A stretch of DNA of 64,000 nt, taken from assembly GCF_023195925.1 (NCBI RefSeq), contig NZ_JALPRE010000003.1, positions 496,001 to 560,000 on the forward strand, read 5' to 3'. Of the stretch, positions 24,631 through 33,697 are shown in pieces. Below the pieces are notes generated by a model. It searched no databases. It saw nothing but the letters and a program-made list of their open reading frames with translations, and was not told where the DNA came from. The DNA is from Aquimarina acroporae. GTDB lineage: Bacteria; Bacteroidota; Bacteroidia; Flavobacteriales; Flavobacteriaceae. Position 1 is the first letter of the stretch. The number at the start of each line of letters is the position of its first letter. The position numbers and the translations under genes were made by a program.

Positions 24631-25239
24631 GTGAATATTTTAGATTTTACAAAAGACTATACACTAGAAAATGAGAAAGTAAAACTAATACCGCTTACTC
24701 TAGAACATGTTGAGTACCTTTTACTACAATCTGATGATTCAGATATCTGGTATTATTTGCTTGAGGAGGGGAGAGATAGAATTCGGTTACATGAATATGT
24801 TTCTCATGCAATAGAAAATCGTAGTATTAGTAAAGAATATCCTTTTGTGGTTTATGATAAAATTAAAAATATGTACGCCGGAACAACCAGATTTTATGAT
24901 TATTCTGAAGTGCTAAAAGTTGTTAAACTAGGGCATACCTGGTATGGTAAAAACTTCAGAGGGACACATATAAATAAGAATTGCAAGTACCTTTTACTAG
25001 AATTTGCTTTTGAGTATTTAGAATTAGAGCGTGTTGGATTTGGAGTACATATGAACAATAAAATTAGTATTGCAGCAATGAAAAGTATAGGTTGTACAAA
25101 AGAGGGAGTATTACGAAATTTTATACCTTCAATAGATGGAACTGGAAGGGTAGATATAGTGTTGTTAAGTATGTTGAGACAGGAATGGTACACTTCTGCA
25201 GAACCTCGGTTAAGGGATAAATTAAGTAGTAAAGCATAG
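24631..25239 (+). CDS. GNAT-family acetyltransferase (RimJ/RimL-like)
   Basis: About 202 residues from a GTG at 24631. An ATG 60 bases earlier would overlap the hydrolase gene by 40 bases and adds an unrelated stretch, so GTG is preferred. The domain reads VKLIPLTLEHVEYLLL, VYDKIKNMYAGTTRFYDY, GHTWYGKNFRGTHINKNCKYLLLEFAF and VGFGVHMNNKISIAAMKSIGCTKEG, the acetyl-CoA-binding and core strands of RimJ/RimL-type GNAT enzymes. It lies between the hydrolase and the symporter, in the operon. Its target is unknown; it may be incidental or modify a locus product. Confidence 0.75.
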   Translation: MNILDFTKDYTLENEKVKLIPLTLEHVEYLLLQSDDSDIWYYLLEEGRDRIRLHEYVSHAIENRSISKEYPFVVYDKIKNMYAGTTRFYDYSEVLKVVKLGHTWYGKNFRGTHINKNCKYLLLEFAFEYLELERVGFGVHMNNKISIAAMKSIGCTKEGVLRNFIPSIDGTGRVDIVLLSMLRQEWYTSAEPRLRDKLSSKA

Positions 25240-25243
25240 CCTT

Positions 25244-26851
25244 ATGAATTATATAGATTATATTATTATTGTAGTTTATTTACTAGCATTTCTGGGGATA
25301 GGGTATTTTTTTAAGGAAAATAAAAATTCTAAAGATTATTTCTTAGGAGGTCAGTCTTTAGGTTGGTTTCCCCTTAGTTTATCTACAATGGCAACCCAAT
25401 TGTCTGCCATAAGTTTTATATCTGCACCTGCCTTTGTTGGCCTTAAAGATGGAGGAGGATTGCAATGGCTAACCTATGAATTTGGAGTGCCATTGGCAAT
25501 GGCTTTTTTATTAATAGCTATTATACCAACCCTTTATAATTCTGGTGTGGTAAGCGTTTATGAATATCTTGAAAAACGCTTTGATGCTTCATCAAGATTA
25601 CTTATAAGTTTTGTATTTCAAATAAGTCGTTCGGTGGCCACGGGAGTAATGGTATATACAATGGCATTAATTTTACAGGCCACTATCGGTATCGATTTTT
25701 GGATATCAATATTGCTAATAGGAATTATAACCATGATCTATTCCTTTCAAGGAGGTATGAAGGCCGTAATTTGGGGAGATGTTATACAAATGTGCATACT
25801 TTTCTTTGGGATAGTAATTTGCTTGGTCTACGGAATAAGTGAACTCGGAGGCTTCGAAAATTTTCTTACCCAGGTAGATCAAGATAGATTAACCGCGGTA
25901 GATTTTTCCAAATGGGGGTTCAATAATGCGCATAAAAATGATGAGTTTGGGTTTTGGCCAATGGTGATAGGAGGAGTGTTTCTGTATGCTTCCTACTATG
26001 GTACCGATCAAACGCAATCCCAACGTTTATTATCGGCCAACGGCATGCCAACAATTAAAAAATTACTGCTAGCAAATGGACTGTTTCGTTTCCCTATTAC
26101 ACTTACATACTGTATTATGGGATTAGTATTAGGAACTCTTTTATTTCAAGATGCCGGATTTCAAGCTATGATGGAAAGTGTGTACCAGAGTAATATAGGC
26201 AGTTTAGAAGGTAAAAAAGCCGATTTAATGGTGCCCGTTTTTATTATAAAATACCTTCCAAATGGTATCATAGGAATTTTGATAGTAGCGATAATGTCGG
26301 CGGCCATGTCTTCCTTGAGTTCAACTGTAAATTCTTTGTCTGCTGTTACTTTAGAAGATTTTATAAAAAGATTTAAACCAGAAATATCAGATCAGAAATA
26401 TGTAACCTACTCAAGATTATTGTCTGTGTTTTGGGGTTTGGTATGTTTGTTTTTTGCATTCTTTGCAGGGAATATAGAAGGCACAGTTATAGAGGTGATT
26501 AATAAGATTAGTTCTATATTTTATGGTCCTATCTTGGCAGCCTTTATCCTGGCAATTCTAACAAAGAAAACACACGCCCTTGGAGCCAATATTGGTATCG
26601 TGGCTGGAGTGGCCTTTAATATGTATTTATGGTTATATGTGCCCGATGTGTTCTGGTTTTGGTGGAATGCTATTGGCTGTCTGGTGACTATGATATTTGG
26701 ATACACCATTAGTTTGTTAATCAATCGTGAAACAAAAAAAGGTCTCGAAGTCATATTTTATACCCAGGGAAAGCGCGAGGTGGTTATACTATTGAGTTAT
26801 TTTGTAGTCATATGTTTTTTGGCAATATCAATGGTTTCGATATTAGGTTAA
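25244..26851 (+). CDS. Sodium/solute symporter (SSS/SLC5 family)
   Basis: The 535-residue protein is an inner-membrane symporter with about 13-14 helices. Family features are NSKDYFLGGQSLGWFPLSLS in the first loop, SAISFISAPAFV, GGMKAVIWGDVIQ and SAAMSSLSSTVNSLSAVTLEDF (Na-site serines). It starts 4 bases after the GNAT gene. In this operon it is the only inner-membrane carrier, so it is the natural candidate for taking mannosylglycerate, or mannose, from the periplasm into the cytoplasm. Confidence 0.9.
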   Translation: MNYIDYIIIVVYLLAFLGIGYFFKENKNSKDYFLGGQSLGWFPLSLSTMATQLSAISFISAPAFVGLKDGGGLQWLTYEFGVPLAMAFLLIAIIPTLYNSGVVSVYEYLEKRFDASSRLLISFVFQISRSVATGVMVYTMALILQATIGIDFWISILLIGIITMIYSFQGGMKAVIWGDVIQMCILFFGIVICLVYGISELGGFENFLTQVDQDRLTAVDFSKWGFNNAHKNDEFGFWPMVIGGVFLYASYYGTDQTQSQRLLSANGMPTIKKLLLANGLFRFPITLTYCIMGLVLGTLLFQDAGFQAMMESVYQSNIGSLEGKKADLMVPVFIIKYLPNGIIGILIVAIMSAAMSSLSSTVNSLSAVTLEDFIKRFKPEISDQKYVTYSRLLSVFWGLVCLFFAFFAGNIEGTVIEVINKISSIFYGPILAAFILAILTKKTHALGANIGIVAGVAFNMYLWLYVPDVFWFWWNAIGCLVTMIFGYTISLLINRETKKGLEVIFYTQGKREVVILLSYFVVICFLAISMVSILG

Positions 26852-26863
26852 ACTTTATTAGCT

Positions 26864-27991
26864 ATGAAAATAGTCTTAGCTCCAGATAAATTTAAAAATT
26901 CATTATCAGGTATAGAATTTTGTGAAGCTGTAGAAGCTGGTATAAAAAAAATAAGTCCTGATGCTGAAATTGTTCAGTTACCACTTGCCGATGGTGGAGA
27001 CGGAACTATTGAAGTAATAAATTACTATTTGAAAGGAAACTTCATAAGTGTTGAGGTTCATAATCCGCATTTTAAAACTATAAAAGCTTCATATCTATAT
27101 TCAGAATCTTCCCAAACAGCCTTTATTGAAATGGCAGAAGCTTCTGGTGTAAAACTATTAGAAAACGAGCAATTAAATTGTAAAAATGCAACTACTTATG
27201 GAACTGGTGAAATGATTTTGGATGCCATTAACAATGGTGCAGCCAAAATTATTTTAGGCCTGGGAGGTAGTGCAACAAATGATTGTGGTATCGGAATGGC
27301 TTCTGCTCTTGGATATGAGTTTTTAGACAAGAATAATAAACCCGTAATACCCATTGGAGCCAATTTGTCAAAAATTGTATCGATCAATTCAACTCATGTA
27401 AATTCAAAATTGAGGAATGTTTTATTCGAAATTGCTTGCGATGTAAGTAATCCTTTGTATGGTAAGAACGGGGCAGCTCACGTGTATGCAGCTCAAAAAG
27501 GAGCAACTCCTGAAGATATTGAGATGTTAGATCAAGGTCTGCAGGATTTTTCTGTGGTGTTAGGTAGCGTGTTTCAGATTGATGTACAGCAAATAAAGGG
27601 AGCTGGAGCCGCAGGGGGTATGGGAATAGCTTCAAAAGTCTTTTTGAATGGAACTCTTGAACCAGGAATTCAATTGATTAAAAAGCTATCAAATTTTAGT
27701 GAAAAGATTGAAGGGGCACAATGGGTGATCTCGGGAGAAGGAAAGCTTGATAGTCAAACACTCTCCGGGAAAACGATTCAAGGAGTTGTTACTACAGCTA
27801 AACAAAAAGATATAGCTGTCGCATTGTTTTGTGGGGCTATCGATTTACCAGAAACCACAGTCAAAGATTTTGGAGTTTCGTATACAGCATCCATTATGGA
27901 GCAAGCTGTAGATTTTGATGACGCCATGCGCAATACTAATGAGTACTTACAACAGATAGCCTCTTCATTCGCTCAAAAAAAAATGAAATAA
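26864..27991 (+). CDS. Glycerate kinase (GarK/GlxK family)
   Basis: The 375-residue kinase starts MKIVLAPDKFKNSLSG and has LPLADGGDGTIEV, IILGLGGSATNDCGIGMASALG, GAGAAGGMGIASKVF and ISGEGKLDSQTLSGKT, the characteristic glycine-rich motifs of the type-I (GarK) glycerate kinases that phosphorylate D-glycerate, usually to 2-phosphoglycerate. It is 12 bases after the symporter gene and directly abuts the phosphomannose isomerase gene, which suits a pathway whose hydrolase releases glycerate. Confidence 0.92.
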   Translation: MKIVLAPDKFKNSLSGIEFCEAVEAGIKKISPDAEIVQLPLADGGDGTIEVINYYLKGNFISVEVHNPHFKTIKASYLYSESSQTAFIEMAEASGVKLLENEQLNCKNATTYGTGEMILDAINNGAAKIILGLGGSATNDCGIGMASALGYEFLDKNNKPVIPIGANLSKIVSINSTHVNSKLRNVLFEIACDVSNPLYGKNGAAHVYAAQKGATPEDIEMLDQGLQDFSVVLGSVFQIDVQQIKGAGAAGGMGIASKVFLNGTLEPGIQLIKKLSNFSEKIEGAQWVISGEGKLDSQTLSGKTIQGVVTTAKQKDIAVALFCGAIDLPETTVKDFGVSYTASIMEQAVDFDDAMRNTNEYLQQIASSFAQKKMK

Positions 27992-28963
27992 ATGAAGTTA
28001 TACCCCTTAAAGTTCACCCCTCGTTTTAGTTATCGTATATGGGGTGGAAACAACCTGAAATCAATACTCAACAAAAAGTATGACCAAGAGTCAATTGGAG
28101 AATCTTGGGAAATATCAGACGTCGAAAACAATGAGAGCTGTGTGAGTGAAGGCGAGCTAAAAGGAAAGACATTAAAAGAATTAATCCATAGATTTAAAGA
28201 GGAGTTAGTAGGAAATCGCGTGTATGATATTTTTGGGGAAAATTTTCCGTTGTTGATTAAATTTATCGATGCAAAAAAACCTTTATCAATTCAAGTTCAC
28301 CCAGGAGATGAATTAGCAAAACAACGTCATAGCTCTTTTGGTAAAAATGAAATGTGGTATGTCATGCATGCGGATAAGAATTCTGAATTGATCGTTGGCT
28401 TTAACCAAGAAGTTAATCAAGAAATGTATCAGGATCACCTTGCGAATGCTACCTTAGATAAGATCCTAAATGTAGAAAAAGTTGAAGAAGGGGATACTTT
28501 TTATATTCCTGCTGGTCGGGTTCATGCTATAGGAGCCGGAGTGCTATTGGCAGAAATTCAACAAACATCAGATATAACGTATCGTATTTATGATTATGAT
28601 AGAGTAGATAAGACTACAGGACAGAAAAGAGAACTACATACTAATTTGGCTATGGATGCCATTGATTTCAATACTTCTAAAAACTATAGGACCATTTACG
28701 CAAAAAGACAGAACGAGATTAATAAATTAGTGACTTCTCCCTATTTTCAGACCAACTTCCTTCATATAACAAATGAAGTTTTACGAGATCTTAATGAGAT
28801 AGATTCCTTTGTTATTTATATATGTGTAGATGGAGAGGTAGAAGGGGATTGCAAAAACCAAACATTTAATCTCAAAAAGGGAGAAACGATTTTGGTGCCT
28901 GCGCAAATTGATACATTAGAACTTAATGCCTTTGATGCAAAATTACTAGAAGTGTTTATTTGA
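27992..28963 (+). CDS. manA: Mannose-6-phosphate isomerase, type I
   Basis: The 323-residue enzyme interconverts mannose-6-phosphate and fructose-6-phosphate. The zinc-site motifs are seen: KPLSIQVHPGDELA (about residues 95-108), KNEMWYVMHA and the PAGRVHAIGAGVLLAEIQQTSD block (about 173-195). It starts immediately after the stop of the glycerate kinase gene. A hexokinase or mannokinase, needed to make its substrate, is not in the operon and would have to be supplied from elsewhere. Confidence 0.93.
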   Translation: MKLYPLKFTPRFSYRIWGGNNLKSILNKKYDQESIGESWEISDVENNESCVSEGELKGKTLKELIHRFKEELVGNRVYDIFGENFPLLIKFIDAKKPLSIQVHPGDELAKQRHSSFGKNEMWYVMHADKNSELIVGFNQEVNQEMYQDHLANATLDKILNVEKVEEGDTFYIPAGRVHAIGAGVLLAEIQQTSDITYRIYDYDRVDKTTGQKRELHTNLAMDAIDFNTSKNYRTIYAKRQNEINKLVTSPYFQTNFLHITNEVLRDLNEIDSFVIYICVDGEVEGDCKNQTFNLKKGETILVPAQIDTLELNAFDAKLLEVFI

Positions 28964-29070
28964 AATTTTTGAACTTTTACAATAGTTGATTTGTGAAAAA
29001 GACATGTCTCTAAAAAGAAAGTATGGTGTTTTTGTAAGGTTATTGTTCTTATGCGACTAATTGCTAAAAA

Positions 29071-30201
29071 GTGATTAAAGTTCCTTTTCGACTTACCTTA
29101 ATTTTTTTCATATCTCTAAGTTGTTCTACAGACGATCAAAGTTTATTTGATCCTAATGCCGAAAGAAACCCTCTGCAAATTAATCACGGTGGTATTTTTG
29201 CAGATGCAAATCTATGTCAAGAAGCTAGAGATTTACATTCAAAACTTTTAGAGTTAACACAACGCGGTATTGCATTTGGTCAACAAGCACCTTTTGGTAC
29301 TGGTAACAACTTTCCGATGCCCGATAAACTAGATCCAGATTTTAAAGATGTGGCAATGGATTATCCTGCTATTGTAGGTTTTGATCTGGAGCTTATTGGC
29401 CGCCAACCCGATGTTGATCCTTTTATTGAAAAATTCACTAAAGCTGTAATAGATGCACATGAAAACGGAAGTATTATTACCATGAGTTGGCATGCCACAA
29501 ATCCTAATAATTTGGGTTTCGGAAATTTTGGTGATATGAATAATGTAGTTCCTAAAATGCTCGAGAATGGTGAGTTTAGAGACCTGTTTTTAATGTTTCT
29601 TGAGCGTGTAGCTCGCGTTTTTAATGGGCTGAAAGATGCCGAAGGTAAGCCAATACCTGTGCTTTTTAGGCCGTGGCATGAGATGAATGGTGATTTTTTC
29701 TATTGGGGAGAAGGATTTAGAACGACCGAAGAATACATACAATTATATCGAGACACGGTTAGGATTTTATCTGAAGAATTAGATGTACATAATGTATTGT
29801 ATATGTATGCACCAAATTGGTTGTCTAGTCCCGAAGAGTATTTAAGAAATTACCCTGGAGATCAATACGTAGATATGCTAGGCATAGATGTCTACGATTT
29901 TAAAAATGGTAGATTTCTTGAAAATGCATTAAATAATCTTCGAATTGTAGAAAGCATTGCAAATGAAAAGAATATGCTTTTTGCACTCTCAGAAACCGGA
30001 TTAGAAAATGTTACACAAAATAATTGGTGGACAGAAAACCTGTATAAAGCGATTAGAAGCAGCAGTATTACCTATGCTTTAATATGGCGTAATGATTCCT
30101 CTTCTTTTTTTCATGCTCCTTTTTTAGGGCATCCTGCGGTAGATGATTTTCGAACTTTTTTGGATAAAGACATTATTTTATTAAGTGAAGGTATTAGATA
30201 A
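29071..30201 (+). CDS. GH26 glycoside hydrolase lipoprotein (endo-mannanase-like)
   Basis: The 376-residue protein has a lipoprotein signal (LIFFISLSC, Cys18) and a GH26 barrel with MSWHATNP (about residues 138-145), the acid/base motif RPWHEMNGDFFYW (200-212, Glu204) and the nucleophile in ALSETG (Glu308). GH26 enzymes mostly cut beta-1,4-mannan. The start is GTG at 29071; the nearby ATG at 29051 is out of frame and stops at once. It comes 107 bases after manA at the operon's end. Its presence suggests the locus also meets polymeric mannan, or that it hydrolyses another mannose-containing substrate. Confidence 0.9.
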   Translation: MIKVPFRLTLIFFISLSCSTDDQSLFDPNAERNPLQINHGGIFADANLCQEARDLHSKLLELTQRGIAFGQQAPFGTGNNFPMPDKLDPDFKDVAMDYPAIVGFDLELIGRQPDVDPFIEKFTKAVIDAHENGSIITMSWHATNPNNLGFGNFGDMNNVVPKMLENGEFRDLFLMFLERVARVFNGLKDAEGKPIPVLFRPWHEMNGDFFYWGEGFRTTEEYIQLYRDTVRILSEELDVHNVLYMYAPNWLSSPEEYLRNYPGDQYVDMLGIDVYDFKNGRFLENALNNLRIVESIANEKNMLFALSETGLENVTQNNWWTENLYKAIRSSSITYALIWRNDSSSFFHAPFLGHPAVDDFRTFLDKDIILLSEGIR

Positions 30202-30221
30202 ATGATGTCAAATTATGAGTA

Positions 30222-30255
30222 TAAAAAAGGTGCCAAGCCCTAGGAACCTGGCACC
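30222..30255 (-). terminator. Rho-independent terminator for the DUF4249/TonB pair
   Basis: On the minus strand GGTGCCA pairs with TGGCACC (7 bp stem with a 13-base loop, extended further out by GATGTC/GACATC) and is followed by TTTTTT. It ends the minus-strand DUF4249 gene (stop at 30276). Confidence 0.8.
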
Positions 30256-30275
30256 CGACATCAAACCAACCAAAT

Positions 30276-31124
30276 TTAATCTTCTACAAAAGTGTAACTA
30301 GTTCTAACCACCTCTGTTAATCTGAAATACCCAAATGGGTAGTTGTCTGGGTTTGTTTCATTAATGCAATTTCCTTTTACAGAAGTAGGAGTTGTTTCAA
30401 ACAGTCCAACTCCTCCTAATTGAGAAATTAAGATTTTTATATAATCATAATAAGGCCTGGATATACCAAACAATTCGATATCAACTACATCTCCTGGTTT
30501 AAATGGTGTTTGGTTTTCATCCTCATCTTCTTCAAGTTCATACCACCAATCGATTTCATTTCCATTTACAAATTCGTCTTCTGCCACTTCAAGATCGGGG
30601 AGTAAATCTCCTCTACGTTGAAATTTAAAAAGATAGTTGTTTTCTTCTTCGGGAGGGTCTGTAAATACTAAGTGAACTTCTAATTCGTCTTCATCGAACC
30701 CCTCTTCTCGAGATTGAAAAACATTGGTAATTTCGGGAACGGGTGTCATCGTTTCTGTAGCTGTGTATACCTCACCATTATAATCAATACGAAGGGTATA
30801 GGATTGACCAATAATGGGTACAAAGTCTGACGTGGTATAGGAACCATTATTCTGATCGGCAAAGATATATTGCTCGTTATTGGTTGTATTTGTAATCATA
30901 ACAGAAGCTCCCGTTACTTCGGTAGTTGTATTGGTATCAAAAAAAGGAGTAGATGTTCGCAATTGAATGGTTTGTTCATTTCCGGCAGTACCTTTCTCCC
31001 AATTTATAGATGCTTCTACTACAAGTCGTTCGGGACCTTTTTGAACTTCAACATCGATCACATCTTCACAAGAAGCAGAAAAAGCTAGTATATAGATTAA
31101 AATGAGTTTATTAATTGTTTTCAT
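30276..31124 (-). CDS. DUF4249-family lipoprotein
   Basis: The 282-residue protein has a lipoprotein signal (ILAFSASC, Cys19) followed by EDVIDVEVQKGPERLVVEASI, the DUF4249 signature, and an immunoglobulin-like beta domain with GQSYTLRIDYNGEVYTATETM. DUF4249 proteins are Bacteroidota outer-membrane lipoproteins that pair with a TonB receptor, here the gene 3 bases upstream on the same strand. It is very acidic in the middle (EEDEDENQ). Probably part of the receptor complex; ligand unknown. Confidence 0.88.
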   Translation of the reverse strand: MKTINKLILIYILAFSASCEDVIDVEVQKGPERLVVEASINWEKGTAGNEQTIQLRTSTPFFDTNTTTEVTGASVMITNTTNNEQYIFADQNNGSYTTSDFVPIIGQSYTLRIDYNGEVYTATETMTPVPEITNVFQSREEGFDEDELEVHLVFTDPPEEENNYLFKFQRRGDLLPDLEVAEDEFVNGNEIDWWYELEEDEDENQTPFKPGDVVDIELFGISRPYYDYIKILISQLGGVGLFETTPTSVKGNCINETNPDNYPFGYFRLTEVVRTSYTFVED

Positions 31125-31127
31125 GAT

Positions 31128-33533
31128 TTAGAATTTGAAGTTGTAAGTTAAAGAGGGCACAATACCAAAGATGGCGGTTCTTGTAGCTTGGTTAGCTCCG
31201 GTTTCAAGATTTTGTCCAAATGAAATAGAAGCTGCATTTTTTCTATGGTACAAGTTATATACACTTAATACCCACTCTCCCTTAAAACGTTTGTTTTTAT
31301 ATTTTTTTGGTTTGTAGTTTAAAGAAACATCCATTCTGTGATAGGCAGGTAATCGATCTGAGTTTCTGTCAGCATAGCTCGCAATCGACAAACCTTCATA
31401 CTCATATTGACCATTGGGGTAGGTTACAGGTCTTCCTGTTTGAAATACCATATTAGCACCAAAACTCCATTGATCATTCAATCGATAGGAACCTGAAATA
31501 GAAATGTCGTGGGTTCTGTCGAAAACCGCATTGTACCATTCACCATTATTAATGCCAGGTCCTCCTGCGCTTCCTCCTAAAGTGCGTTGTTCAGATTTAG
31601 ACAGAGTATAGGCAATCCAACCTTTTAGGTTACCTTTGTTTTTACGAAGCAAAAACTCTAAACCATAGGCACGCATTTCACCGTTTAGAATTTCAGTTTC
31701 TATATTGTTTTGCCCAATCAATTCTGATCCGTCAATATAATCGATACGGTTATCTACAGTTTTGTAATACGTTTCAACTTCTAAAGAGTATTTTTTATCG
31801 GCAAAGTTTTGAAAATATCCAACCGCATATTGATTAGATAATTGTGGTTTTATAAAAGGGCCACTTGGTGTCCACACATCCAAAGGGGTGACCGATGAGG
31901 TGTTTGATAATAAATGAATATACTGTGCGGTTCTTGAAAACCCAGCCTTAACAGAGGAGTTTTCATTTAATAGATAGGCTAGAGAAACTCTAGGTTCAAA
32001 ATTCGTAAAGGTTTTAATAGCGTCACTCTTCGAGAAATTGGTTTCTCCTATTTCCTCCCCACGTTCATAAATGCCTAATCTAGAATTATAGACTACGGGT
32101 TGCCCGTTTGCATATTCAGAGATAGGCTGCCCTCCTAAGCGTGAAAAAGCACTATACCTTAGGCCTAATTGGGTAGTTAATTTATCAGTGATTTTGTATT
32201 CAGCATTAAGATAAACCCCTCCTTCTAGAGCCCTTTTGGGGTCGAGTTTTAAGGCGTTGATCGGAGAAGTTTCTGCGGTAGGTTTAATTTGGCCTGGGTC
32301 AAAATCGTAAAACAATCCATTGGCACCAAAATCCAACGTTAAAGCATCACTGAAATAATATTTGAAGTCATATTTCAGGTTGTAATTGGTAATAGAAGAT
32401 ACCCACTCAAATTCATCTTGAGCAAATTCTAAATCGTAGTCATATGTACTCCATATTGCAGAGAGATTAGAGAATAGACGATCATTAAAAATATGATTCC
32501 ATCGTAGGTTTCCAGAAGTATTACCATAACTACTATCAAAACTATTTCCAAGTTTGAAGGCATCTCTTCCAAAATATCCGCTCAAAAACAATTTATTGTT
32601 TTGATTGATGTTGTAGTTTGTTTTTAGATTGAGATCATAGAATGAAACACTATTTTCTTCTCCAGCTGCTTTTAGAATTAAATCGACATATGACCGTCTT
32701 CCAGATACTAAGAAAGATCCTTTATCTCCAAAAACTGGTCCTTCTGCGGTTAATCGACTAGAAATTAATCCGATTCCTCCTGTTAGTCCAAAGTTTTTAC
32801 TATTTCCATCTTTTTGACGAATATCTAAAACCGAAGAAACTCGACCTCCAAAACGGGCCGGGATACCACCTTTATATAGTTTTACGTCTTTGATTGCATC
32901 GGCATTAAATACCGAGAAGAAACCGAACATATGAGAGGTATTGTATATTATGGCTTCATCGAGTAATACCAGGTTCTGATCCTGAGCTCCTCCCCGAACG
33001 TGAAACCCTCCTGTGCCTTCACCATTATTGGTTACCCCAGGTAACATTTGTAGTGATTTAAGCACATCAACCTCACCTAGAACGACGGGCATTTGCTTTA
33101 CGGTACCAATATTCAATTTTGCAACACTCATTTGAGGTTTTCTCAAAATAGCCCGCTCGACACCTTCGGCTTTCACAATAACTTCATCGAGTTCTGCGGT
33201 AAATTCTGTAAGTTCTACATCTCGCTTGGTGTCTTGGTTTAGATTGATCTGAAGATTTACATCTTTATACCCCATATAGGATATGTTAAGGGTATATTCT
33301 CCTGCAGGAGCGGTGATAGAATAAAACCCATATTCATTGGTAACTCCTCCAATACTGGTGCCTTTAAGAAATACCGTAGCTCCAAAAATGGTTTCCCCAT
33401 TGTTTTGATCGGTTATGGTACCGCTTATGGTGTGATTTGTTTGACCAAACACGGTCGAATACCCTAAAAAGAAAAGCCACAACAACCAAAGGTTGGTTTT
33501 GGATGCTGGGTTTAATTTTGATTGACTGTTCAT
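31128..33533 (-). CDS. TonB-dependent receptor paired with DUF4249
   Basis: The 801-residue outer-membrane protein carries an N-terminal signal (LFFLGYSTVFGQ), a carboxypeptidase-like domain (ISGTITDQNNGETIFGATVFLKG, about residues 36-120), a plug with GTGGFHVRGGAQDQNLVLLDEAI, VKLYKGGIPARFGGRVSSVLDI (about 175-270) and a barrel with a final Phe (TYNFKF). The motif GGIPARFGGRVSSV is typical of receptors that pair with DUF4249. The gene is divergent from an ECF sigma factor, but an N-terminal sigma-signalling (STN) domain is not evident. Ligand unknown. Confidence 0.9.
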   Translation of the reverse strand: MNSQSKLNPASKTNLWLLWLFFLGYSTVFGQTNHTISGTITDQNNGETIFGATVFLKGTSIGGVTNEYGFYSITAPAGEYTLNISYMGYKDVNLQINLNQDTKRDVELTEFTAELDEVIVKAEGVERAILRKPQMSVAKLNIGTVKQMPVVLGEVDVLKSLQMLPGVTNNGEGTGGFHVRGGAQDQNLVLLDEAIIYNTSHMFGFFSVFNADAIKDVKLYKGGIPARFGGRVSSVLDIRQKDGNSKNFGLTGGIGLISSRLTAEGPVFGDKGSFLVSGRRSYVDLILKAAGEENSVSFYDLNLKTNYNINQNNKLFLSGYFGRDAFKLGNSFDSSYGNTSGNLRWNHIFNDRLFSNLSAIWSTYDYDLEFAQDEFEWVSSITNYNLKYDFKYYFSDALTLDFGANGLFYDFDPGQIKPTAETSPINALKLDPKRALEGGVYLNAEYKITDKLTTQLGLRYSAFSRLGGQPISEYANGQPVVYNSRLGIYERGEEIGETNFSKSDAIKTFTNFEPRVSLAYLLNENSSVKAGFSRTAQYIHLLSNTSSVTPLDVWTPSGPFIKPQLSNQYAVGYFQNFADKKYSLEVETYYKTVDNRIDYIDGSELIGQNNIETEILNGEMRAYGLEFLLRKNKGNLKGWIAYTLSKSEQRTLGGSAGGPGINNGEWYNAVFDRTHDISISGSYRLNDQWSFGANMVFQTGRPVTYPNGQYEYEGLSIASYADRNSDRLPAYHRMDVSLNYKPKKYKNKRFKGEWVLSVYNLYHRKNAASISFGQNLETGANQATRTAIFGIVPSLTYNFKF

Positions 33534-33594
33534 TTTTTGATTTTTTTAAAAGGTTGTTGAATTTTTTTCACCTCTATTGACAAACCAAAAAATG

Positions 33595-33649
33595 AAGGGT
33601 TGCACGATGGCAAAATTTTCACTTTTTTTTATCAGGATATGCAACCCTT
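33595..33649. promoter_or_regulatory. Spaced 10-bp inverted repeat in the divergent promoter region
   Basis: AAGGGTTGCA (33595-33604) and TGCAACCCTT (33640-33649) are perfect complements separated by 35 bases, between the TonB receptor and the sigma-factor gene. Could be a looped operator or a transcript hairpin; no T-run follows. Confidence 0.4.
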
Positions 33650-33697
33650 TATTTCTTACCTTGTCTTTAGCTACATAAATGACATCAACCCAAACCT

